NCBI GenBank assembly: GCA_002428965.1
Contig: DIYI01000012.1
Location: 595,948-659,947, forward strand
Source: Jejuia sp. UBA6058
GTDB taxonomy: Bacteria; Bacteroidota; Bacteroidia; Flavobacteriales; Flavobacteriaceae
Direction: 5' to 3'
Length of the DNA stretch: 64,000 bases
Shown here: piece after piece, positions 24,663 through 33,859 of the stretch
Numbering within the stretch: position 1 is the first letter of the stretch
How the letters are laid out: each line of letters opens with the position of its first letter
Made by a program: the position numbers and the translations under genes
Notes under the pieces: generated by a model
The model's input: the letters and a program-made list of their open reading frames with translations, nothing else
What the model was told of the DNA's origin: nothing
Database searches by the model: none

Positions 24663-27038
24663 ATGAAAATTATGCTTTTAGGGCTGTGTCTATTTTTAGG
24701 CATTGCCTCAACCGCACAAAACACGTATAGTGTTCGCGGTACAATTAAAGATGCTAAAAATGGTGAAACACTATTGGGTGCTACCGTATTTTTAAAAGGC
24801 ACCACCAACGGCGCAGGTACTAATCCGTACGGCTTTTATTCCTTAACCGCTCCTGAAGGTAATTACACTTTGATAGTGTCTTACATGGGATATGAGGAGA
24901 TATCCAAAGAAATCACTTTAAATCAAGATCAGGTTATTGATTTTGAACTTACAGAAGCTACAAATCAACTAGATGAAGTTGTGGTTACAGCTGAAGAGTC
25001 AGAGCGGATTAGTATTAAGAAACCTCAAATGAGTGTTTCAAAATTAAACGCTTCAACCATCAAACAAATACCAGCAGTTTTGGGTGAAGTAGATGTGATT
25101 AAATCTATTCAATTATTACCCGGAGTTACCAACTCTGGTGAAGGGACAGGTGGTTTTAATGTAAGAGGTGGTGCAGTTGACCAGAATTTGGTATTACTAG
25201 ATGAAGCCATTATATACAACACTTCACACTTCTTTGGGTTTTTCTCTGTGTTTAACAATGACGCCATTAAGAATGTAAAACTCTATAAAGGCGATATTCC
25301 TGCAAAGTTTGGTGGACGCATATCTTCTGTTTTAGATGTACATGAAAAAGACGGAAACAGCAAGGAATTTGAACTCAATGGTGGTATCGGTTTAATTTCA
25401 AGTAGATTGACTGCGGAAGCGCCTTTATTTGGAGATAAAGGGTCTTTTTTGGTCGCGGGTCGTTCCTCATATGCGCACTTATTGATGAAGGCAATCCCAG
25501 AAGTAAAAGATGATAAAATCTCTTTTTATGACCTTAATTTGAAAACGAATTACAGTATAAATAAAAACAACCGCTTGTTCTTATCGGGATATTTTGGGCG
25601 GGATGATTTTGATTTATCTGGCGTGGTGAAAAACAACTACGGTAATGCCTCGGGAAATTTAAGATGGAATCATGTGTTTAACGACAAACTGTTTTCAAAT
25701 TTATCTTTAATCTATAGCAAATATGACTATCGTATTATCCTTGATTTTATAGAGTTAGATTGGATTGCCAACATTAAAAACTACAACCTAAAATACGACT
25801 TTGGATATTATCTAAACGATAAACTAAAAATAGATTTTGGTGCCAGTACCATACTTCACAATTTAAATCCAGGCGAAGTAAAACCAACCACAGATGATTC
25901 TGCTGTTAATTACTTAAAATTAGAACAGAAGCGCGCTTTAGAGAGTGGTATTTATGCTAGTGCGGAGCATCAAATTTCAGATAGACTCACATTGAATTAT
26001 GGTTTAAGATATAGCAGATTTAACAGACTTGGTGGACAAAATATCATGAATTATGTGAACAATATGCCAGTAAACTATAATGAGGAATTAGGCATTTATG
26101 AAGATGGAGAAGAAACTGGAGAAACCTTTTTTAAGAAAAGTGAAAGTATTGAAACCTTTGATAATTTTGAACCGCGTTTTGGAATGTCTTATCAGTTGAA
26201 CGGGTCGTCTTCTGTTAAAGCGAGTTATACAAGGTCGGTACAATACATGCACTTATTGTCCAATACCATGGCCGTTACTCCCGTAGATGTTTGGACGCCT
26301 AGTGGAAAATATATCCAGCCACAAAAATCAAATCAATATGCTGTAGGGTATTATAAAAATTTGAAGGATAACATATTTTCTTTAGAAGTTGAGGCCTACT
26401 ACAAAACAGTGGATAACAGAATTGACTATGTTGATGGTTCTGACTTGATAGGCAATAACACCATTGAAACTGAAATTTTAAATGGTGAAGCCAGAGCTTA
26501 CGGATTGGAGTTTCTTTTTAGAAAAAACAAAGGACGTTTTACGGGTTGGTTGGCCTATACATTATCGAAGTCTGAACAAAGAACTCCCGGAGGAATTGCA
26601 GGCGGATTGGGCATTAACGATGGCGAATGGTACAACACCCCTTACGACAGAACACATGATGTATCCATAACTGGAGCATATAAATTAAATGATAGATGGA
26701 AATTTAGCGCAAATGCCGTGTATCAAACAGGTAGACCAGTGACGTACCCAGACGGACAATATACCTACGAAGGTTTATCCATTGCTAGTTTTTCAGACAG
26801 AAACGCCAGTAGGTTACCAGCATATCATAGGTTAGATTTATCTGCAACCTATACGACTAAAAAGAATGCCAATAGAAAATTAAAAGGCGAGTGGGTATTC
26901 GGGATTTACAATGCCTACAATCGTAGAAATGCGCAGTCAATTGGTTTTGGTCAAAACGAAGACACGGGCATTAACGAAGCTACAAGAATTGCCATTTTCG
27001 GAATTATACCATCAATCACCTATAACTTTAAATTTTAG
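24663..27038 (+). CDS. TonB-dependent receptor with carboxypeptidase-like N-terminal domain
   Basis: 791 residues. Signal peptide (cut after STAQ), a carboxypeptidase-regulatory-like domain (about 22-110; YSVRGTIKDAKNGETLLGATVFLKGT), then a plug domain (GEGTGGFNVRGGAVDQNLVLLDEAIIYN) and a 22-strand type barrel to the C-terminus (ITYNFKF). It imports an unknown ligand through the outer membrane using TonB energy. The partner downstream is a DUF4249 lipoprotein rather than SusD, a pairing common in this phylum. Confidence 0.92.
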   Translation: MKIMLLGLCLFLGIASTAQNTYSVRGTIKDAKNGETLLGATVFLKGTTNGAGTNPYGFYSLTAPEGNYTLIVSYMGYEEISKEITLNQDQVIDFELTEATNQLDEVVVTAEESERISIKKPQMSVSKLNASTIKQIPAVLGEVDVIKSIQLLPGVTNSGEGTGGFNVRGGAVDQNLVLLDEAIIYNTSHFFGFFSVFNNDAIKNVKLYKGDIPAKFGGRISSVLDVHEKDGNSKEFELNGGIGLISSRLTAEAPLFGDKGSFLVAGRSSYAHLLMKAIPEVKDDKISFYDLNLKTNYSINKNNRLFLSGYFGRDDFDLSGVVKNNYGNASGNLRWNHVFNDKLFSNLSLIYSKYDYRIILDFIELDWIANIKNYNLKYDFGYYLNDKLKIDFGASTILHNLNPGEVKPTTDDSAVNYLKLEQKRALESGIYASAEHQISDRLTLNYGLRYSRFNRLGGQNIMNYVNNMPVNYNEELGIYEDGEETGETFFKKSESIETFDNFEPRFGMSYQLNGSSSVKASYTRSVQYMHLLSNTMAVTPVDVWTPSGKYIQPQKSNQYAVGYYKNLKDNIFSLEVEAYYKTVDNRIDYVDGSDLIGNNTIETEILNGEARAYGLEFLFRKNKGRFTGWLAYTLSKSEQRTPGGIAGGLGINDGEWYNTPYDRTHDVSITGAYKLNDRWKFSANAVYQTGRPVTYPDGQYTYEGLSIASFSDRNASRLPAYHRLDLSATYTTKKNANRKLKGEWVFGIYNAYNRRNAQSIGFGQNEDTGINEATRIAIFGIIPSITYNFKF

Positions 27039-27067
27039 TCCATAATGGACATTAAAACATATACACT

Positions 27068-27913
27068 ATGAAACCTTTAATAAAACCATTTTTAATCTTG
27101 CTTTTTCTTGGATTAACATCATGCGAGGACGTAATTGATGTAGACGTACCAACATCGGCACCAAGACTAGTAATTGAAGCGTCTTTAGATTGGGAAAAAG
27201 GTACAACAGGCAACAATCAAGTTGTGAAATTGAGCACCTCAACTCCCTATTTTGAAAATTCAACAAATTCTGTGGTTACAGGTGCTTCGGTTAAAGTAAC
27301 CAACAATAACAGTAATGCAGAATATACGTTTACAGATCAAAATGATGGTACATATACCATTTCAGATTTTGTTCCTGTAATAAACGACAGCTATACTTTA
27401 GAAGTGGCATATAATGGCGAGATGTATCGCGCCACAGAAACCCTAAAATCGGTATCACCAATTAAACGTGTAGAACAGTCTATTGAAGGCGGGTTTGATG
27501 ACGAAGTTTTGGATGTCTCTATCTTTTGGGATGATCCTGCAGATGAAGAGAATTTCTATTTAATACGATTTATTGAACAAGGAGATTTGGTGCCAGAGTT
27601 TGAGGATTATCCTGATGAGTTTGTAAATGGAAATGAATTAGATACGTTTTTTGAAAAGGATAGAGAAGATGATGATGACCAAGCAGAGTTTAATCCAGGT
27701 GATACCGTTGAATTTATCTTATATGGAATTTCTGAACAGTATGATAATTATATCAGTTTACTCATAGAGCAATATGATGCAGATGGTGATCCGTTTAGCA
27801 CTATTCCAGCAGAATTAAAAGGAAATTGTATCAATATTACAACACCAGAAAATTATGCGTTTGGATATTTCAGATTATCGGAATTTGATGCGGTTACCTA
27901 TACATTTCAATAA
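27068..27913 (+). CDS. DUF4249 family lipoprotein
   Basis: 281 residues. Lipobox LTSC, then CEDVIDVDVPTSAPRLVIEASLDW, the family entry motif. Ig-like strands follow (VVTGASVKVTNNNSNAEYTFTDQNDGTYTI), and acidic stretches (DREDDDDQAEF near residue 200) that may bind metal. DUF4249 lipoproteins regularly follow TonB receptors of this type and are thought to act as their surface-exposed partners. It lies 29 bp after the receptor gene and 20 bp before the GIN-domain gene, so the three form one operon. Confidence 0.88.
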   Translation: MKPLIKPFLILLFLGLTSCEDVIDVDVPTSAPRLVIEASLDWEKGTTGNNQVVKLSTSTPYFENSTNSVVTGASVKVTNNNSNAEYTFTDQNDGTYTISDFVPVINDSYTLEVAYNGEMYRATETLKSVSPIKRVEQSIEGGFDDEVLDVSIFWDDPADEENFYLIRFIEQGDLVPEFEDYPDEFVNGNELDTFFEKDREDDDDQAEFNPGDTVEFILYGISEQYDNYISLLIEQYDADGDPFSTIPAELKGNCINITTPENYAFGYFRLSEFDAVTYTFQ

Positions 27914-27933
27914 CAATCAAAAAACAAAGTATC

Positions 27934-28587
27934 ATGAAAACACATTATTTATTTTATCTACTTTTTGCCTTTGGCATGAGTTTGACCTCATGTTCCGTAG
28001 ACAGCATAAAGGCGTCAGACACTATCGTTTCAGAAGAACGTGTCGTTTCAGGTTTCAATGAAGTTGATGTATCCAGTGATATGGAGGTTATCATCAAACA
28101 AGGCGCAGAACAATCTGTAAGAGTAACTACAAGTGATAATATCATTAAAAATGTAACCACCAGAGTGAGTAATGGTAGGTTAACCGCGAGATTATCTGGA
28201 AACATTAGACGCTTAAATGAGCTAAAAATTGAAATTACTATTCCGACGATATCAAGATTACAGCTATCAGCAGACAGTTTTGGAAGTTGTACAGGATTTG
28301 AAAACTTGGATACGTTTAGATTGAACGTTTCAAGTGATGCCTTTATCATGTTATCAGGTTCAGCAAATAGCATGAATATTGATGCTAGTAGTGATGGTAA
28401 AATTGAAGCTTTTGATTTTACTACCAATACGTGTAATGTCAATTGTTCTTCAGATGCTTCGGTTTCTATAACCTGTTTGCAAGAGTTAACAGGTTCTATT
28501 AGTAGCGATGCGGTGGTGTTTTACAAAGGAAATCCAACAGTGAATGTATCGACAAGTAGTGACGGCGCGGTGATAAATTCGAATTAA
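27934..28587 (+). CDS. GIN domain (DUF2807) lipoprotein
   Basis: 217 residues. Lipobox LTSC. Residues about 40-215 are the right-handed beta-helix-like GIN/DUF2807 domain: ERVVSGFNEVDVSSDMEVIIKQGAEQSVRVTTSDNIIKNVTTRV is the entry, and Ser-Ser-Asp repeats (SSDAFI, SSDGKI, SSDASV, SSDAVV, SSDGAV) mark successive turns. A putative adhesin or envelope scaffold; no enzymatic site. Last gene of the TonB receptor operon; a dispersed element follows. Confidence 0.88.
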   Translation: MKTHYLFYLLFAFGMSLTSCSVDSIKASDTIVSEERVVSGFNEVDVSSDMEVIIKQGAEQSVRVTTSDNIIKNVTTRVSNGRLTARLSGNIRRLNELKIEITIPTISRLQLSADSFGSCTGFENLDTFRLNVSSDAFIMLSGSANSMNIDASSDGKIEAFDFTTNTCNVNCSSDASVSITCLQELTGSISSDAVVFYKGNPTVNVSTSSDGAVINSN

Positions 28588-28918
28588 AATTTTATAGTGA
28601 ATTTGGCTTTGGCAAAGTAACAGGGGTGTTTGCTTTAAGTCTATAGGTTAGCAGATTTACCCGCGTTAGGGATTGCAGCGGCATCCTTTTTACGAAGCAT
28701 TTAAAGGTCAAAGATTTTCATGGTTTTTAGAAATTGGCCATTAAGTGATGAGATCCTTAAACAAGTTCAGGACGCTTCGCAAAAAGATATAGCGGAAAGC
28801 CCGACCCCTTGCGGGTAACGCCCAAAAAAAATCTTAATTTGGTGCAACCTTTAAAATTTTCTATTGTCTTTAAAAATAGAACACTGAATACGGAACCGAT
28901 TTTTACAACCAAAACACG
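28588..28918. other. Intergenic region of 331 bp holding a dispersed element
   Basis: Most of this gap is copy B of the dispersed element. The remainder before the sigma-factor start is AT-rich and shows no clear promoter box. No gene seen. Confidence 0.6.
28660..28826 (+). repeat. Dispersed element, copy B (about 167 bp)
   Basis: Left end CCCGCGTTAGGGATTG, right end GCGGAAAGCCCGACCCC ... GGGTAACGCCCAAA. It has a longer middle than copies A and C. The ends can pair through GCGTTA/TAACGC. Confidence 0.75.
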
Positions 28919-29461
28919 TTGACAAACCAGGTAGTTTATACGCATAAGGACCTTGTTGAGAAGAGCAAATTAGGCGATCGAAAAACGCAATACAAATTGT
29001 ATTCGCTTTACGTAAACGCTATGTTTAATGTGTGCGTGAGAATGGTGAAATCTAAAGAAGATGCCGAAGATATTTTACAAGAAAGTTTTGTAGATGCGTT
29101 TAAAAACCTAAACAGTTTTAGATACGAAAGCACGTTTGGTTCTTGGCTAAAACGTATTGTGATTAACAAAAGCATCAATCACCTAAAGTTAAAGCGTGTG
29201 CCTTTGGTTGCTATGCACGATTACGAAAATTGGGATCCGGAGCAAGAAGAGGAAGACTCTGTAAATGAAGAACACTTGGATGTTGGGGCTATAAAGGCCG
29301 GCATAAAGCAGCTCCCCGAGGGCTATCAGACCATTATCAATTTATACTTAATTGAAGGATACGACCACGTTGAGATTGGAGAAATTTTAAGCATAAGCAC
29401 CTCCACCTCGAAATCTCAATATCACAGAGCGAAAAAGAAATTAATAGCATTAATGAACTAA
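28919..29461 (+). CDS. ECF-type RNA polymerase sigma-70 factor
   Basis: 180 residues from a TTG start. Region 2 is clear (YKLYSLYVNAMFNVCVRMVKSKEDAEDILQESFVDAFKNLNSFRYESTFGSWLKRIVINKSINHLK). Region 4 carries the helix-turn-helix (LPEGYQTIINLYLIEGYDHVEIGEILSISTSTSKSQYHRAKKKL). It directs transcription of an envelope regulon under the control of the next gene's product; the stop codon directly abuts that ATG. No extracytoplasmic FecI-type partner receptor is present. Confidence 0.93.
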   Translation: MTNQVVYTHKDLVEKSKLGDRKTQYKLYSLYVNAMFNVCVRMVKSKEDAEDILQESFVDAFKNLNSFRYESTFGSWLKRIVINKSINHLKLKRVPLVAMHDYENWDPEQEEEDSVNEEHLDVGAIKAGIKQLPEGYQTIINLYLIEGYDHVEIGEILSISTSTSKSQYHRAKKKLIALMN

Positions 29462-30004
29462 ATGGATAAACTTAAATCATACACCAGTAAGCACAAAGGA
29501 GAGTTTGACGATTTTGATTTAGATGAGGTTGACAAACTAAGACTTTGGGGAGACATTGTTACCGAACTGCCTGAAGCACCCGTAAAAGTAATTCCATTAT
29601 GGAAAAGAACAGGGTTTAGAGTAGCCGCAAGTATTGTGCTGTTAATTGGTTGCACCTTCTTTTTCTTGCTATTTGGTGGGCAAGATGTGGAGCAGCAAAT
29701 TGTAAATCAGGAACTCTACGACATTGATAACCACTATCAACTTTTGGTGAATAACCAAGTTGAATTAATTAAGAATAATTTGAATTTATCTAAAGAAGAT
29801 CAAGACGATTTTTTATCGCTTATTGATGATTTAGATGAAGAATATTTGAAACTAAAAGACGAGCTAAAATTAGGCATCAACAACGAAAGAATTATTGAAG
29901 CCATAATTAGTAATTACAGAAAGAAGATTAAACTTATGGAGGATTTATTAGAACGATCTTATCCAGTTAAAACCGATTTTGAAGATGAAGCAATTACACT
30001 ATAA
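29462..30004 (+). CDS. Probable membrane anti-sigma factor
   Basis: 180 residues. A cytoplasmic acidic N-terminal part (1-48), one membrane helix (about 52-72, FRVAASIVLLIGCTFFFLLFGG), and a periplasmic helical C-terminal part with charged heptads (YLKLKDELKLGINNERIIEAII). The assignment rests on position (zero gap after the sigma factor) and topology; no zinc-binding HxxxCxxC motif is seen. The 3' end overlaps the next gene by 20 bp. Confidence 0.7.
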   Translation: MDKLKSYTSKHKGEFDDFDLDEVDKLRLWGDIVTELPEAPVKVIPLWKRTGFRVAASIVLLIGCTFFFLLFGGQDVEQQIVNQELYDIDNHYQLLVNNQVELIKNNLNLSKEDQDDFLSLIDDLDEEYLKLKDELKLGINNERIIEAIISNYRKKIKLMEDLLERSYPVKTDFEDEAITL

Positions 30005-31073
30005 AATATCATTTTTTCTTGCCATCATGCTATTGTCTAGCATGGTGTTTGGGCAAGATAAATTGAGTAAGGATATAGAGAAAACCTTTCCGCTAACCAA
30101 TGATGGAGAGTTGTATTTGGAAAATAAATACGGAGATGTGTTTATTAATGGATGGAACGAAAATTCTATTAAAATTGAAATATCTGTAGAGGTAAAAGGT
30201 AAGAATCTAGACAAGGCAAAGGATTTATTAAAACGCATAAATCCTGAGTTTGTAAATGCTAGTTCGCAAGTCATCGTTAAAACAGTAATTACAGAGAAAA
30301 ACCCATCTTTCTTCAATAAATACATTAAGAAGATTGGGCCTTTAAATAGTGAGAAATCAAATTCTGAAATCAATTACATTATTTATTTACCTAGGCAAGC
30401 TACTGTTGAGGTGTACAATAAATATGGCGATATTATTGTATCGGATTGGAATGGAAAATTAATTGCGGATGTGGAGCATGGGGATTTAAGAATTACGGAC
30501 AATCTAGAAAATTCCAAACTATCCATAAAGTACGGAAAGCTTAGAGCGCAAACATTAAACAGTACAGATATAAATGCCAAAGATGCTACTATCTCTTTTG
30601 AAAAATCGGAGAGCTTAAAACTAGAATCTGATGGATCCACGATGAGTTTGGAAGAAGTTGGAGAACTAGATATTAATTCCAATAAAGATGATATTGAAAT
30701 CAATACCATTGATAACATTTATGGCACCGTAAAATATTCTAAGGTGTTACTGAGCAATGTCATGTCTAAGGTCAACTTAAATTTAAACCTTGCGGAGTTA
30801 CGTTTAATGAAATTTGATACGGAGGCACCGGTTGTAAATGTGCATCAAAAGTCATCAGAGGTCTATGTAAATATCTCTGAAACCAATTTCAATTTCAGTG
30901 CAGAATTAGAGCAAGGCGTGTTGAGAATTCCAAAGACTATGAGCGGTATCAACAGTAAGGTTTTAGATGAAAAAAACAAGATAAGACAAATTCGTGCCAC
31001 TTATGGAACCGCAGAACAAGGTATTTTTGATATCACAGGATATAAAGGCATCATCATATTTAAAGAACTATAA
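29985..31073 (+). CDS. DUF4097-like exported beta-helix protein
   Basis: 363 residues from ATG 29985 (a TTG two codons earlier is less likely). Signal peptide with core FFLAIMLLSSMVFG. The repeated motif ENKYGDVFINGW, YNKYGDIIVSDWNG, VEHGDLRITD, IKYGKLRAQT gives a regular beta-solenoid of the DUF4097/GIN superfamily kind. No catalytic site. It is coupled to the anti-sigma gene by overlap and may be a sensed or regulated surface component of that sigma system. Confidence 0.75.
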   Translation: MKQLHYKISFFLAIMLLSSMVFGQDKLSKDIEKTFPLTNDGELYLENKYGDVFINGWNENSIKIEISVEVKGKNLDKAKDLLKRINPEFVNASSQVIVKTVITEKNPSFFNKYIKKIGPLNSEKSNSEINYIIYLPRQATVEVYNKYGDIIVSDWNGKLIADVEHGDLRITDNLENSKLSIKYGKLRAQTLNSTDINAKDATISFEKSESLKLESDGSTMSLEEVGELDINSNKDDIEINTIDNIYGTVKYSKVLLSNVMSKVNLNLNLAELRLMKFDTEAPVVNVHQKSSEVYVNISETNFNFSAELEQGVLRIPKTMSGINSKVLDEKNKIRQIRATYGTAEQGIFDITGYKGIIIFKEL

Positions 31074-31085
31074 ATCAATCAAAAA

Positions 31086-31757
31086 ATGAACAGAATAATT
31101 ATAATACTATTCGTTTTAATCACCTGTAATTCTAGTTTTGGGCAAAAGGAAGACTCTCAGGATTATGTGCAATTTGATGACCGAAAAAATGTAGTACATG
31201 GGGTGTATTTGGGTTTTAATGTCCACTATGCACAGTTAGATACTAGAGGCGAAAGAGAAACCGCCTTAGCCAACTTAAAATTAGCTTACGTAGCGAATCA
31301 AAAAATGGAAGTTGGTTTTGGGGTAACCGCATTTTTTAATGAAAGGCCCAACGACCGCCCTGATTTGTATAACGGAGATAAAATAGCGCTTATCGGCGCT
31401 TATGCGGGCCTTCATTTAGAGCCTATTTTATTTGGCAAACGCTTTATAAGCGTGTCTTTTCCCGTGTTGGTTGGTGGTGGAGCAGTCGGTTATTTTGGTA
31501 ATAGTTTTACTGATGAATATGAGGATATCAAGGATGAAGATTTGGATAAGTTTTTTATCGTAGAACCTGGTCTTAATATTTTATATAATTTCTCCAGGTT
31601 TACGCAGTTGGAAACGGGAATCCGGTACCGATTTACAAGTGATTATAACATACAATCCTATGATAGCGGAAACCTCAATGGTTTTTCCGTTGGTATTGGA
31701 TTGAAATTAGGTATCTTCAATATGGGTAGAAAGAAGAAGGTTAAGGATAATTTTTAG
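31086..31757 (+). CDS. Outer-membrane beta-barrel protein, hypothetical
   Basis: 223 residues. Signal peptide cut after SFGQ. Amphipathic strands (GVYLGFNVHYAQL, LANLKLAYVANQKMEVGFGVTAFF, KIALIGAYAGLHLEPI, FISVSFPVLVGGGAVGYF, FIVEPGLNILYNF, FTQLETGIRYRF, FSVGIGLKLGIF) point to an 8- to 10-strand barrel. It sits 12 bp after the DUF4097-like gene and ends the sigma operon. Function unknown. Confidence 0.7.
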   Translation: MNRIIIILFVLITCNSSFGQKEDSQDYVQFDDRKNVVHGVYLGFNVHYAQLDTRGERETALANLKLAYVANQKMEVGFGVTAFFNERPNDRPDLYNGDKIALIGAYAGLHLEPILFGKRFISVSFPVLVGGGAVGYFGNSFTDEYEDIKDEDLDKFFIVEPGLNILYNFSRFTQLETGIRYRFTSDYNIQSYDSGNLNGFSVGIGLKLGIFNMGRKKKVKDNF

Positions 31758-31764
31758 AGAGGAT

Positions 31765-32547
31765 TTAATTCAGAAACTTTTCCATTGGAACAATCTCGTC
31801 AAACTCCTTAATTTCAATATTCCGATAAAAGATTTCTGCAGTCTCCGCTTGAAAGCCGATTTTCCCCTCTTTATAAGGCAGGTTAGTAGCCATATTCACT
31901 ATTTTTCCGTTAAGCTTATGAATGACGTATTGATCCTCCATAACAATAACTTCACATTTATTCCATTCGTCATTCAGAGCATTAAAATCAACACCATCTT
32001 TTAGAGCTAAATGCTCTCCAGGTTTATTAAGTAACTTGCCCCCTTTCTCTTTTGGCATAAATGTTTTACCATCCAGAGTATACCAATCCATTTTAGGAGC
32101 CCAAAAGTCCCCGGTATGATTGCGGTCAGTAATATGGTTATATCGCACTTGATATTCCACACCTTTAGGCCAAATTTTATCGTCAACTACATGATAATAT
32201 ACGCCAGCATCGTACTGATATTTATCAAAGTTATTGGCAATACCCTTACCCCATTTGTACTCAAACTTTAAAATAAACTTGCTATAAGTTTTATCGGTAT
32301 ATATCATACCGTGCGTGTTGTTCTCTCCTGTATTCAATTCATATTCTTGAGGAAAATCCTTATAAACATGAATGGTGTTATTATCAACAGCAAAGACTTT
32401 TTTGGCTAAATCAGTATCATTATTCCGTATTTTAAGATACCAGCCGTCTAAGTTTTCACCGTTAAATAAACTGACGTAGTCGTTCGACTTTTGAGCACAA
32501 TTAGTAAATAAAATTGAAAGCAATAGTATTAAGAAAAGGTTTTTCAT
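31765..32547 (-). CDS. DUF1080 (3-keto-disaccharide hydrolase type) lipoprotein
   Basis: 260 residues. Lipobox FTNC. YVSLFNGENLDGWYL opens the DUF1080 concanavalin-like domain; NTHGMIYTDKTYSKFILKFEYKWG, YDAGVYYHVVDDKIWPKGVEYQV and WNKCEVIVMEDQYVIHKLNGKIV follow in family order. Some members hydrolyse 3-keto-glycosides; many remain untested. It directly abuts the GH117-type gene and forms the last gene of the minus-strand glycan cluster. Confidence 0.88.
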   Translation of the reverse strand: MKNLFLILLLSILFTNCAQKSNDYVSLFNGENLDGWYLKIRNNDTDLAKKVFAVDNNTIHVYKDFPQEYELNTGENNTHGMIYTDKTYSKFILKFEYKWGKGIANNFDKYQYDAGVYYHVVDDKIWPKGVEYQVRYNHITDRNHTGDFWAPKMDWYTLDGKTFMPKEKGGKLLNKPGEHLALKDGVDFNALNDEWNKCEVIVMEDQYVIHKLNGKIVNMATNLPYKEGKIGFQAETAEIFYRNIEIKEFDEIVPMEKFLN

Positions 32548-33843
32548 TTAATTGGCTTTTGATCCAGTTAAGACTTCATTTTCTTTTGCGATACGCTCAA
32601 GTTGTTTATTGCTTAACCCTTGTCTGTAATACACATCTGGTTTGTGATTTACTCGATGCTGTTTCATTTGTGGATCATTAAGGTCTAGGCTAAGGTCACA
32701 GTCAAAACGGACCAGTTTAGAACAGAACTTACTCCAATTTCCTGTAGCATTTATAAAGTGCGCGGTACCCCAAGTAATCCCTCTACCATCTGTGGTATTG
32801 GTAAAAGCATCTGGCACATAAGGCGCCGCTGCATAGGGCATTAGCTCTGTGATGGATGCAATTTCAAAATTAACCCAATCTTGGGCATATTGAATAGTAT
32901 TATGCTCTGGCCCATCCTTGTAAACTAGAGCCGCTACTCCTTCTTTAAATGGAAATAAAGACGTTTCATGCCCCGAAGTAATTAATGGATTCAAAGGGTG
33001 TTTTTCAAAAGGACCTAAAGGATTATCCGCAATAGCTAAACCTTGCATTCTCACTAAATGTCCTTTCCCTTCTTTTTTTCCAAAATCTGATTTATAGTAA
33101 ATGTAAACTTTACCATCATGTATCAGAGGATATGGGTCATGAATAGAGTATTGATCCCATTCACCTTCAGCCCCATTGGGAATGACAATTTTATTGTAAG
33201 GCGTCCATGGACCTTCAGGAGAATCAGCATAAGAAACAGCTACAGGGCAATCGTCACCACGTTTACCGCTGGCTTCCATAAACCCTTGATAATATAAGTA
33301 GAATTTACCTTCCCATTCTAAAATATCTGTAGTCGTTACAGAGCGCCAACCAACCAAAGGTTTTTCTGGGCGCTTAACGGCCACACCTTGCTCTTCCCAG
33401 TTAAATCCGTCTGTAGAAGTAGCATACCAAATATCGGCTAAATCCCAATCTGAAGACGGAATGGTATCATTGCTTTTAGCAGCACCTTGAGGAGGTGTTG
33501 GTGTATTTCTATATGTATACCACAGGTAGTATTTTCCATTGTGCAATAAAATTTTAGAAGGGTCTCTTCTGGAAATGGTGCCATCAAAGTTATTGTAATC
33601 AAATCCTTTTAGCTCAGTATATTTAAACTGACTGAACAACTCGTTATCATGAGGTTGAGGTGCTTCATAATCGGTGTAAATGCGTTCCATAGCAGAACTC
33701 ATTTTACGGTTTGGTTTTTCTTCTGGGAGCACAAAAGGAAATCCGCCTTGGTTTTCTATCTCTTCAACAGTATTCTCTTTTATGTTTTGCTGACAAGCAC
33801 AAAGTGCCAGAGCACAAATAATTGTAAAAACTTTGGATTTCAT
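32548..33843 (-). CDS. GH117-type glycoside hydrolase lipoprotein (anhydro-galactosidase family)
   Basis: 431 residues from MKSKVFTI (an earlier ATG eight codons upstream is less likely because it breaks the lipoprotein signal; lipobox ALCAC). Five-bladed propeller with GH117-like landmarks: MSSAMERIYTDYE arm (48-60), SRRDPSK with Asp94, IHDPYP with Asp236, and the His292-Glu293 pair in SGHETSLFP. GH117 enzymes remove terminal 3,6-anhydro-L-galactose from agar-type oligosaccharides; other members have untested targets. Position in a cluster with an S1 sulfatase and a GH2 enzyme fits exolytic cutting of a sulfated galactan. The family call is from motif memory, not a search. Confidence 0.7.
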   Translation of the reverse strand: MKSKVFTIICALALCACQQNIKENTVEEIENQGGFPFVLPEEKPNRKMSSAMERIYTDYEAPQPHDNELFSQFKYTELKGFDYNNFDGTISRRDPSKILLHNGKYYLWYTYRNTPTPPQGAAKSNDTIPSSDWDLADIWYATSTDGFNWEEQGVAVKRPEKPLVGWRSVTTTDILEWEGKFYLYYQGFMEASGKRGDDCPVAVSYADSPEGPWTPYNKIVIPNGAEGEWDQYSIHDPYPLIHDGKVYIYYKSDFGKKEGKGHLVRMQGLAIADNPLGPFEKHPLNPLITSGHETSLFPFKEGVAALVYKDGPEHNTIQYAQDWVNFEIASITELMPYAAAPYVPDAFTNTTDGRGITWGTAHFINATGNWSKFCSKLVRFDCDLSLDLNDPQMKQHRVNHKPDVYYRQGLSNKQLERIAKENEVLTGSKAN

Positions 33844-33859
33844 GTTATAGTTGTTTAGT

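Noticed and set aside
24663..28587. SusC/SusD pair
   Set aside because: The receptor's partner is a DUF4249 lipoprotein, not SusD; it lacks the SusD TPR-like pattern.
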